Assembly (NCBI GenBank): GCA_027485365.1
Contig: JAIXRD010000259.1
Coordinates: 1 to 14,376, forward strand
Direction of reading: 5' to 3'
DNA: 14,376 bases
From: Cryomorphaceae bacterium
Lineage (GTDB): Bacteria > Bacteroidota > Bacteroidia > Flavobacteriales_D > Crocinitomicaceae
In this document: positions 1-5,687 of the stretch, piece by piece
How positions within the stretch are numbered: position 1 is the stretch's first letter
Layout: every line of letters starts with the position of its first letter
The notes under the pieces: generated by a model
What the model saw: the letters and a program-made list of their open reading frames with translations, nothing else
Database searches by the model: none
What the model was told of the DNA's origin: nothing
Translations under genes and position numbers: made by a program

Positions 1-782
1 ACGAAAACATGCAGCGTGCCATTGCGAAAGGTAAATTTCGAGAAGATTTATTTTATCGCTTGAGTGCCATTCCAATTCAACTGCCTGCCCTGCGTGAACG
101 AGGTGAAGATATACATCTATTGTTTAGAAAGTTTGCCAGTGATTTCGCTGACCGATATCGAATGCCTGGAATTCGATTAACACCCGATGCAATAACCCTG
201 TTAACTGAATATCCATGGCCTGGAAATATTCGACAACTTAAAAATACCGTAGAGCAAATAAGCATTATTGAAACAGAACGGAACATCGATTCCTTATTGC
301 TTAGAACCTATTTACCGATCATTCAGGAAAACAGTCCAGCACTTGTTGGTGATGCAAGTCAAGAGGCAATATCCGAACGCGAACTGATGTATAAGTTCTT
401 ATTTGAGATGAAAAAAGATCTCACTGAATTAAAAAAACTAGTTGTGGAGTTGCTTAGTCAATCCGGGAACTTTAAAATTTCGGCGGACCAGCATGCAGTC
501 ATTGATAAGTTATATCAAGATTTCGGAGCAACAATACCTGCCACCAAAGGACTTATATCACCAATCATAGACCCTGCAGAAGACGAATTCATAGATAATG
601 ATACCTCATTTGTTGCACATGAAGAGTTCATTGAATCACTTTCACTTGAAGAGCGTGAAAAAGAACTTATCATTAAAGCCTTAGAAAAGCATCGCGGAAA
701 ACGAAAGTATGCGGCCAAAGAATTAGGAATTTCTGAACGAACCCTTTATCGAAAGATAAAAGAATATAATTTAGCTGAATGA
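1..782 (+). CDS. Sigma-54-dependent transcriptional activator, C-terminal part (5' end cut by window)
   Basis: This is the C-terminal part of an enhancer-binding protein that drives sigma-54 RNA polymerase by ATP hydrolysis. The frame is open from the window edge (first whole codon at base 3). The ATG at 9 is internal, because it lies inside the conserved AAA+ stretch leading to GKFREDLFYRL. Counting from that Met, the end of the AAA+ domain is seen at residues 1-80, including the sensor II motif YPWPGNIRQLKN (68-79). A linker with a charged, coiled-coil-like segment follows (about 125-150). A Fis-type helix-turn-helix closes the protein at about 220-257 (AAKELGISERTLYRKIKEY). The GAFTGA loop and Walker motifs lie outside the window, so sigma-54 contact cannot be confirmed here. 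Its stop overlaps the next start by 4 bp (ATGA), which suggests translational coupling to the LptE-like gene. Confidence 0.93.
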   Translation, partial: ENMQRAIAKGKFREDLFYRLSAIPIQLPALRERGEDIHLLFRKFASDFADRYRMPGIRLTPDAITLLTEYPWPGNIRQLKNTVEQISIIETERNIDSLLLRTYLPIIQENSPALVGDASQEAISERELMYKFLFEMKKDLTELKKLVVELLSQSGNFKISADQHAVIDKLYQDFGATIPATKGLISPIIDPAEDEFIDNDTSFVAHEEFIESLSLEEREKELIIKALEKHRGKRKYAAKELGISERTLYRKIKEYNLAE

Positions 783-1288
783 AAACCATCCTTTTTTCCT
801 TGGTAATTCTTGGATTATCGAGTTGTTGGCCGAGTAAAATCGGATTTAAGGATACTGGAGGCATGCCTGAAGAATGGAATTATTTTCATTTGCAGACGCT
901 ACAAAACAATGCTGCAACTTGTCCGTTAAGTTATTCTGCCGGACTAACAGAGGCAATAAAAGACGGCATTCAAAACAATACCAGACTGGGTTTAGCGACA
1001 AAAATCGGAGATGCTCAAGTACAAATATCTGGTGAAATAACAAGTTATAATGTGAATCCAATTGCCATTCAAAATGGCGATAATGCGGCAAAAAACAGGT
1101 TGACTGTAAGTGTACAGTTCACTATTTTCACAACCACTCCGAAAGAAGAAGAAATTAAACTCAACGTTACCCGCTTTGCCGATTTTGATGCCTCGAGTAA
1201 CTTATCGAGTGTTGAGACGCAACTCCTGAATACAATCAATGAGCAGATAATTCAGGATGTAATTAATAAGATAATGAGCAATTGGTGA
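779..1288 (+). CDS. lptE: LptE-like LPS-assembly lipoprotein
   Basis: The product is 169 residues long. It begins with a lipoprotein signal, a hydrophobic stretch ending in the lipobox LSSC with Cys16 as the lipidation site. The mature part has the pattern of the Bacteroidota LptE family: a short N-terminal strand, a helix with LTEAIKDGIQNNTRLGL, a beta segment with QISGEITSYNVNP, and a C-terminal helix. In the known family, LptE plugs the LptD barrel and helps place lipopolysaccharide in the outer membrane. The gene overlaps its upstream neighbour by 4 bp (ATGA) and the next gene by 4 bp (GTGA), so the whole run is probably one transcript. Family assignment rests on overall pattern and on the neighbouring genes rather than on a catalytic motif, since LptE has none. 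An uncharacterised outer-membrane lipoprotein is the alternative. Confidence 0.82.
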   Translation: MKTILFSLVILGLSSCWPSKIGFKDTGGMPEEWNYFHLQTLQNNAATCPLSYSAGLTEAIKDGIQNNTRLGLATKIGDAQVQISGEITSYNVNPIAIQNGDNAAKNRLTVSVQFTIFTTTPKEEEIKLNVTRFADFDASSNLSSVETQLLNTINEQIIQDVINKIMSNW

Positions 1289-2073
1289 GTTGGAACAAAA
1301 CACATATCAACACCCTCTGTCTTAACCCAGCAACAATTACCTCTGCTGATTTAACGCAATTAGAGCAACTTTGCGAGGAGTTTCCCTATGCAGGAATTTT
1401 CTCCCTCACCTATTTAGAGGGCATGTATCTGTGTGAAGACATCAGACTCAGCCAAGGACTTCCAAAGCACGCCTTTCGAATAAACAATCGAGAGAAGTTG
1501 TTTACCATGTTGCATGCTTCAAAAAGGGAGGATGAAGCCGCGTTGAAAACCACAGAACATGAGGAACTTACTGAAGTTAAAGAGGAAGAAGTACCATTAA
1601 TAGAAAATGTACCAGACAACACACCCGTTAAAGAATACGATGCAATTGAAGCATTAATTGAAGGTAGTGCTGCATCTGCACGATTCATGCATGAATTTGA
1701 ACAACATGAACCAATAGACGAAACGTTTGAGGATGTGCAAATACCTGAAAATTCCAAACCAACCGATGAACCTAGGTCATTCACTTCTTGGTTGTCTGGT
1801 TCAGAACTCACCACTTCGCCTAGGACGCAAATAAAACCAAAAACAATAATTCCTATTGAACGTGAAAATGTAGCATTTTATTCACCTGCCAAAAAAGCAA
1901 AGGAAAGTTTAGATGCTGATAATGTTCCAATCAGTGAAACTTTGGCAAAAATCTTCATTATTCAAGGAAATCATTCAAAAGCCATTGCCATTTATGAACA
2001 ATTAATTTTGGCTTTTCCCGAAAAAAAGAGTTACTTTGCAAGCCAAATTAAACAATTAGCTAAAAGTCATTAA
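1285..2073 (+). CDS. TPR-like protein of unknown function
   Basis: The product is about 262 residues and has no recognised enzymatic motif. I chose the GTG at 1285 because it overlaps the lptE stop as GTGA, matching the coupling seen one gene upstream; a TTG one codon earlier (1282) is also possible. The N-terminal 70 residues look like a helical globular segment. The middle (about 80-180) is strongly acidic and low in hydrophobics, so it is probably disordered. The C-terminal 45 residues (from SETLAKIFIIQGNHSKAIAI to the end) look like one tetratricopeptide unit: two amphipathic helices with the A-x-Y-E-x-L pattern. There is no signal peptide, so it is probably cytoplasmic. It sits between an LPS-transport gene and secG, which hints at an envelope-related scaffold role, but that is inference only. 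Confidence 0.85.
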   Translation: MSWNKTHINTLCLNPATITSADLTQLEQLCEEFPYAGIFSLTYLEGMYLCEDIRLSQGLPKHAFRINNREKLFTMLHASKREDEAALKTTEHEELTEVKEEEVPLIENVPDNTPVKEYDAIEALIEGSAASARFMHEFEQHEPIDETFEDVQIPENSKPTDEPRSFTSWLSGSELTTSPRTQIKPKTIIPIERENVAFYSPAKKAKESLDADNVPISETLAKIFIIQGNHSKAIAIYEQLILAFPEKKSYFASQIKQLAKSH

Positions 2074-2074
2074 C

Positions 2075-2404
2075 ATGATTACGACCATTTTTTCAATTAT
2101 TATTACCCTTGCAGCGTTACTGCTGATTTTTGTTGTATTCATTCAGAATCCAAAAGGAGGCGGTTTAAGCAGTGATTTCGGAAGTGCAACGCAACTTGGT
2201 GGGGTGAAACAAACCTCAGAATTCATAGACAAACTAACGTGGGGTCTTGCGGCAACGATTGTACTTAGCTGTATTGTTATGACCATGCAACAACCAAAAC
2301 CTCAACCGATCAAACAACCTACACAACAAACGCAACCAAAATCTGGCAACGGAAATCAATCCGCTCCACAAGGCCAACAAGGGCAATCGGGGAATAACCA
2401 GTAA
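2075..2404 (+). CDS. secG: Preprotein translocase subunit SecG
   Basis: SecG is the small accessory subunit of the SecYEG channel in the inner membrane. The 109-residue product has the family layout: a first membrane helix (about 4-23), the conserved loop QNPKGGGLSSDFGSATQLGG (24-43), and a second membrane helix (about 54-70). A hydrophilic tail from about 72 to the end is rich in Gln, Pro, Asn and Gly; such tails vary widely in Bacteroidota SecG. The start codon lies 1 bp after the stop of the preceding gene, so it is surely in the same transcript. A strong hairpin with a T-tract follows at 2426-2462 and closes this run. Confidence 0.96.
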   Translation: MITTIFSIIITLAALLLIFVVFIQNPKGGGLSSDFGSATQLGGVKQTSEFIDKLTWGLAATIVLSCIVMTMQQPKPQPIKQPTQQTQPKSGNGNQSAPQGQQGQSGNNQ

Positions 2405-2425
2405 ACAGCACATAAACGAATTTTG

Positions 2426-2462
2426 AATGTCAGTATGTCAGCACATACTGACATTTTTTTTT
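2426..2462 (+). terminator. Intrinsic terminator after secG
   Basis: A perfect 13-bp inverted repeat (2426-2438 with 2443-2455, arm aatgtcagtatgt) encloses the 4-nt loop cagc. It is followed at once by a run of nine T (2454-2462), overlapping the end of the right arm. This is a textbook Rho-independent terminator on the + strand. It separates the activator-lptE-secG run from groES-groEL. Confidence 0.9.
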
Positions 2463-2540
2463 GTTCAGGGAAATTTTGTCTCACTTGCATGCAATGGTAT
2501 GAAATTCGAGAAGTGGAGATACAATTAAAAACTATAATTT
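2463..2540 (+). promoter_or_regulatory. Leader and probable promoter region of groES-groEL
   Basis: Because a strong terminator lies just upstream, transcription of groESL should start within these 78 bases. I see no CIRCE operator (TTAGCACTC-N9-GAGTGCTAA), no sigma-32 style element and no clean TAnnTTTG box. A possible weak pair is TTG at 2476-2478 and TATGAAATTC from 2499, about 20 bp apart, but the second element fits poorly. A 10-bp palindrome, ttgcatgcaa (2485-2494), could be a regulator site. There is no Shine-Dalgarno before the ATG at 2541, only an A/T-rich leader, which is usual for Bacteroidota. Confidence 0.4.
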
Positions 2541-2816
2541 ATGTCAGTTAACTTTAAACCATTGGCGGATCGAGTTCTGGTAGAGCCGGCGCCAGCAGAG
2601 CAAAAAACAGCGAGTGGGATTATCATTCCTGATAACGCAAAAGAAAAACCATTGAAAGGCAAAGTCGTTGCTATCGGAGAAGGAAAGAAGGATGAACTAA
2701 TGACCCTTCGCGTTGGTGATGAGGTATTGTTCGGTCAATATTCAGGTACAGAGATAAAAATAGACGGGAGTTCGTATTTGATTATGCGTGAATCCGATAT
2801 CTATGGCGTATTTTAA
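2541..2816 (+). CDS. groES: Co-chaperonin GroES
   Basis: GroES is the 10-kDa lid that caps the GroEL folding chamber in the cytoplasm. The 91-residue product starts MSVNFKPLADRVLVEP, the typical first beta strands of the family. The GroEL-binding mobile loop is at about 18-34, with the hydrophobic contact tripeptide in GIIIP (26-30). The family block LKGKVVAIGEGKK (38-50) and the RVGDEVLFGQYSGTEIKIDG segment (57-76) follow. It is slightly shorter than the E. coli protein, as is common in this phylum. It lies 37 bp upstream of groEL with no hairpin between them, so the two are cotranscribed. Confidence 0.98.
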   Translation: MSVNFKPLADRVLVEPAPAEQKTASGIIIPDNAKEKPLKGKVVAIGEGKKDELMTLRVGDEVLFGQYSGTEIKIDGSSYLIMRESDIYGVF

Positions 2817-2853
2817 GTTAAAAATCTGATAAACATTATTAAAAAAAAATAAG

Positions 2854-4491
2854 ATGGCAAAGGATATATTATTTGATCTTGAAGCAAGAGAAAAACTAAA
2901 AGCAGGCGTAGATGCATTAGCAAATGCAGTTAAAGTTACCCTTGGTCCAAAAGGACGAAATGTCGTTATTGGTAAGAAGTTCGGTGCGCCGCACATTACC
3001 AAAGACGGGGTTACCGTAGCTAAAGAAATTGAGTTGAAAGATCCAATGGAAAATTTAGGTGCGCAAATGGTCAAAGAAGTAGCATCTAAAACAGCGGACA
3101 TCGCTGGTGATGGAACTACAACTGCAACTGTACTCGCTCAGGCAATCATAACTGCAGGACTAAAGAACGTAGCTGCCGGTGCAAATCCAATGGATTTGAA
3201 AAGAGGCATCGATAAAGCGGTAGCCGAGGTGGTTAAAAACCTAAAAAAGCTTTCCAAAGAAGTTGGAAAAGATGCGTCCAAAATCGAACAAATCGCCACA
3301 ATTTCTGCGAATAATGATGAGACAATAGGTAAACTAATTTCTCAAGCGATGAAAGTTGTTGGGAACGATGGAGTTATCACAGTGGAAGAAGCTAAAGGTA
3401 CAGAAACCGAGGTTAAAACGGTAGAAGGAATGCAATTCGATCGCGGTTATTTATCTCCCTACTTTGTGACTAACACAGAAAAGATGGTCACTGAAATGGA
3501 GAATCCATTAATTCTGATCACTGAAAAGAAAATTTCGAGCATGAAAGAACTTCTTCCTATTCTTGAGCCAGTGGTTCAAGCTGGAAAAGGCTTGTTAATT
3601 ATTGCTGAAGACGTTGATGGGGAAGCATTGGGCACCTTGGTGGTTAACCGATTGAGAGGTTCGCTAAAGGTGGCTGCAGTTAAAGCTCCAGGGTTTGGTG
3701 ACCGAAGAAAAGCGATGCTAGAAGATATCGCCATTCTAACAGGAGGACAAGTTATTTCTGAAGATCGCGGAATGACCTTGGAAAATGTTACGATGGATAT
3801 GCTTGGACAAGCACAAAAGATTGATATTGACAAGGACAATACAACCATTGTTAACGGAAAAGGTAAAAAAGACGATATCAAAGCGCGTGTGAATCAAATT
3901 CGTGCGCAAATTGAAACGACAACTTCAGATTACGATCGCGAAAAACTACAAGAACGTTTGGCAAAACTTGCCGGTGGTGTAGCCGTTCTTTATGTAGGTG
4001 CACCTACTGAAGTTGAAATGAAAGAAAAGAAAGACCGTGTTGATGATGCCTTGGCAGCTACACGTGCAGCAGTTGAAGAGGGTATCGTACCCGGAGGAGG
4101 CGTTGCATTAATTCGCGCAATTGAAACCTTAGACAAATTAAAAGGAGCAAATGACGACGAAACCACGGGAATTGCCATCGTGAAACGTGCCGCAGAAGAA
4201 CCGTTGCGTCAAATCATTGCAAATTCAGGGGCCGAAGGAGCAATTATCGTTCAAAAAGTTCGTGAAGGAAAAGATGATTTTGGATACAATGCAAGAACAG
4301 ACAAATTCGAAAAGCTCTACGCTGCAGGTGTTATTGACCCTACTAAAGTAACTCGTATAGCCGTTGAAAATGCAGCATCCATTGCATCAATGCTACTTAC
4401 CACTGAATGCGTTATAGCAGACCAACCTGAAGAGGCAAATCATGCTGCAGCGATGGGCGGTATGGGTGGTGGCATGCCCGGAATGATGTAG
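2854..4491 (+). CDS. groL: Chaperonin GroEL (Hsp60)
   Basis: GroEL is the ATP-driven double-ring chaperonin that folds client proteins with GroES. The 545-residue product is full length. Visible landmarks are the nucleotide-binding segments GPKGRN (31-36), DGVTVAK (51-57) and GDGTTT (85-90, with catalytic Asp86), and the second ATP-site block VEEGIVPGGGVAL in the C-terminal equatorial part. The apical domain includes VKAPGFGDRRKAMLEDIA. The protein ends in the flexible Gly-Met tail GGMGGGMPGMM that projects into the cavity. The ATG follows an A-rich leader with no clear Shine-Dalgarno. A tandem 20-bp repeat begins 2 bp after the stop codon, and no classical T-tract terminator follows immediately. 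Confidence 0.99.
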   Translation: MAKDILFDLEAREKLKAGVDALANAVKVTLGPKGRNVVIGKKFGAPHITKDGVTVAKEIELKDPMENLGAQMVKEVASKTADIAGDGTTTATVLAQAIITAGLKNVAAGANPMDLKRGIDKAVAEVVKNLKKLSKEVGKDASKIEQIATISANNDETIGKLISQAMKVVGNDGVITVEEAKGTETEVKTVEGMQFDRGYLSPYFVTNTEKMVTEMENPLILITEKKISSMKELLPILEPVVQAGKGLLIIAEDVDGEALGTLVVNRLRGSLKVAAVKAPGFGDRRKAMLEDIAILTGGQVISEDRGMTLENVTMDMLGQAQKIDIDKDNTTIVNGKGKKDDIKARVNQIRAQIETTTSDYDREKLQERLAKLAGGVAVLYVGAPTEVEMKEKKDRVDDALAATRAAVEEGIVPGGGVALIRAIETLDKLKGANDDETTGIAIVKRAAEEPLRQIIANSGAEGAIIVQKVREGKDDFGYNARTDKFEKLYAAGVIDPTKVTRIAVENAASIASMLLTTECVIADQPEEANHAAAMGGMGGGMPGMM

Positions 4492-4492
4492 G

Positions 4493-4552
4493 TTCGACAA
4501 GCTCACCTACCTTTCGACAAGCTCACCTACCTAACGAAAAGCTTACATGACT
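4493..4552 (+). repeat. Tandem 20-bp repeat: two perfect copies and one degenerate copy
   Basis: The 20-mer ttcgacaagctcacctacct occurs at 4493-4512 and again, unchanged and directly adjacent, at 4513-4532. The next 20 bases (4533-4552) look like a decayed third copy, with 13 of 20 positions identical. The core TTCGACAAGCTCA resembles a dispersed intergenic repeat that I recall from many Bacteroidota and other genomes; this is memory, not a search. The groEL end takes part in a small hairpin: gtaggt (4488-4493, containing the TAG stop) pairs perfectly with acctac (4505-4510). Confidence 0.85.
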
Positions 4553-4562
4553 ATTTAAATAG
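4551..4562. repeat. 12-bp perfect AT-rich palindrome
   Basis: The sequence ctatttaaatag equals its own reverse complement. It lies between the tandem repeat and the first hairpin of the groEL-esterase intergenic patch. It may be a protein-binding site, part of transcript-end structure, or chance in AT-rich DNA. Confidence 0.4.
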
Positions 4563-4603
4563 GTCGGTTTGTTTGAAAGAACGAAGTGCTAACTTAGAAC
4601 ATA

Positions 4604-4627
4604 AAGAGTCTCGTTCGCGGGACTCTT
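4604..4627. terminator. Hairpin A between convergent groEL and esterase genes
   Basis: The arms aagagtctcg (4604-4613) and cgggactctt (4618-4627) form a 10-bp stem with one G-T wobble and a ttcg loop. It sits between two convergent genes. On the minus strand the stem is followed by a T-rich stretch (reading tttatgtt), so it may stop esterase transcripts. On the plus strand the following bases are pyrimidine-rich but not a pure T-run. It is 17/22 identical to hairpin B. Confidence 0.6.
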
Positions 4628-4676
4628 CCTCGTTTCTTGCTTCCCGGAATACGGATAGTAAGAGACGTCTATATAG

Positions 4677-4702
4677 AGTCCCGCTTGCGGGACTTTCTAT
4701 TT
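4677..4702 (+). terminator. Hairpin B, probable groEL-side terminator
   Basis: The arms agtcccg (4677-4683) and cgggact (4688-4694) are perfectly complementary around a cttg loop. On the plus strand they are followed by the T-rich bases ttctattt. This gives a plausible terminator for groEL read-through. It ends right at the esterase stop codon (4697-4699). Confidence 0.6.
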
Positions 4703-5620
4703 AATGATGGTTGTTAAAATTGGCCCAATTCGCACTGCCCAATCTCGCTCAGAATGTCCTGAATTTGGTATTAATTTTATTGATACCTTATTTTTCTTTG
4801 CATAGGAATTTAGGGCGGATTCAAATGCAGGGAAATAGCCAGCATAGGAAGCATCAAGGGATTGGTCACCCCGATCAATGTAGATAGATTTTCCATTCAC
4901 GGCAACTGAATTTTTCACAATAAATTCATTAAATGCTGCCGCTAATGGCTCTTTTAATCGGTCACCGAATTTCCAATAATTGATAAGTGGAAGATGAATT
5001 GAAAGACACGCAACATGTGAAAGTTCAGTGGGATGGGTTAACAAAAAAGCTAAGGACACAATACCCCCCATACTTGACCCAACCATGGTTCGATGCGCTC
5101 CACCAGGGTGTACGTTCCAATGAGTTTCAATTAAAGGGAATACTTCGTTAATTAAGGCTTCAGCATAGGAATCAAACCGTGGCAACCCATTCCACAAGGA
5201 ATCACGCAAGGTCAGTTGAACACTTACCGGGAGGGCTGCATAAATGGGTGAAGGGAAAAACTCGGCGTAACGATGGTTCGGGTCGTTATCAATTCCAACC
5301 AAAATACAACGTTTTTTTGAAAGATATTTTGTCGCTGAATTGGCAAGATCCCAAGACTGATGATTCCAGGTGCTGGATGAATCAAATAACATTTGGCCAT
5401 CATGAAAATAAATAACATCGTATTTTTTATTTGACGAAGTATACGTCTCGGGAATCCAAACGCGGACTACCCTTCCCGAGAGATACCCCTTGGTAAGCAC
5501 CGACTCGTATAACTTCCCTTCAGAGGGTTGGTTAGTGGCAGGCTTCCATACGAATGGATTTACTTGGCTATACATCAAAGCAGAAAGCAAAAAGCAGGGA
5601 ATCAATACGCTAAATTTCAT
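4697..5620 (-). CDS. Secreted alpha/beta-hydrolase, putative esterase (esterase D / PF00756-like)
   Basis: The product is 307 residues from the ATG at 5618-5620. This start gives a clean Sec signal peptide (MKFSVLIPCFLLSALMYSQ), whereas the frame stays open 53 codons further upstream into the ccsBA gene with no signal-like sequence. The mature part matches the esterase-type alpha/beta hydrolases: RVWIPETY strand, YFHDGQMLFD oxyanion-side segment (71-80), nucleophile elbow GSSMGG with Ser183, a likely acid in the GDQSLDASY segment (Asp256), and catalytic His289 in SGHSERDW. Relatives act on carboxylic esters such as acylated sugars, siderophores or S-formylglutathione; the substrate here cannot be told. 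It is monocistronic, convergent with groEL and divergent from ccsBA. Export to the periplasm or beyond is expected. Confidence 0.88.
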   Translation of the reverse strand: MKFSVLIPCFLLSALMYSQVNPFVWKPATNQPSEGKLYESVLTKGYLSGRVVRVWIPETYTSSNKKYDVIYFHDGQMLFDSSSTWNHQSWDLANSATKYLSKKRCILVGIDNDPNHRYAEFFPSPIYAALPVSVQLTLRDSLWNGLPRFDSYAEALINEVFPLIETHWNVHPGGAHRTMVGSSMGGIVSLAFLLTHPTELSHVACLSIHLPLINYWKFGDRLKEPLAAAFNEFIVKNSVAVNGKSIYIDRGDQSLDASYAGYFPAFESALNSYAKKNKVSIKLIPNSGHSERDWAVRIGPILTTIIK

Positions 5621-5624
5621 AGTA

Positions 5625-5633
5625 CAAATATTA
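5625..5633 (-). promoter_or_regulatory. Possible -7 element of the esterase gene
   Basis: On the minus strand the bases read TAATATTTG. This resembles the Bacteroidota element TAnnTTTG but with one extra base between TA and TTTG. It lies only 4 bp from the start codon at 5620, so a transcript begun here would be almost leaderless. The match is imperfect and the call is tentative. Confidence 0.3.
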
Positions 5634-5663
5634 TAAAAGGATGGCAATAACCAAGGCATTGCG

Positions 5664-5671
5664 TATTTTTG
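5664..5671 (+). promoter_or_regulatory. Probable -7 promoter element of ccsBA
   Basis: TATTTTTG is an exact match to the Bacteroidota -7 consensus TAnnTTTG and lies 16 bp before the ATG at 5688. No clear TTTG -33 partner is seen about 20 bp upstream. The 67-bp divergent gap has to hold promoters for both ccsBA and the esterase. Confidence 0.5.
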
Positions 5672-5687
5672 TACCAAATAAAATCCC

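Noticed and set aside
9..11. ATG at 9 as the true start of the first gene
   Set aside because: It lies within the conserved end of the AAA+ domain, and the frame is open to the window edge.
3576..3881. Open frame on the minus strand opposite groEL (and similar ones opposite ccsBA, secG-adjacent and activator genes)
   Set aside because: These follow the codon pattern of the genuine gene on the other strand, lack family features, and have no promoter or leader context.
4493..4532. Possible CRISPR array from the 20-bp direct repeat
   Set aside because: The two copies are directly adjacent with no spacer, and no cas gene is in the window.
4663..4670. 8-bp palindrome agacgtct between the two hairpins
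   Set aside because: Too short to support a specific site, and expected by chance at this scale.
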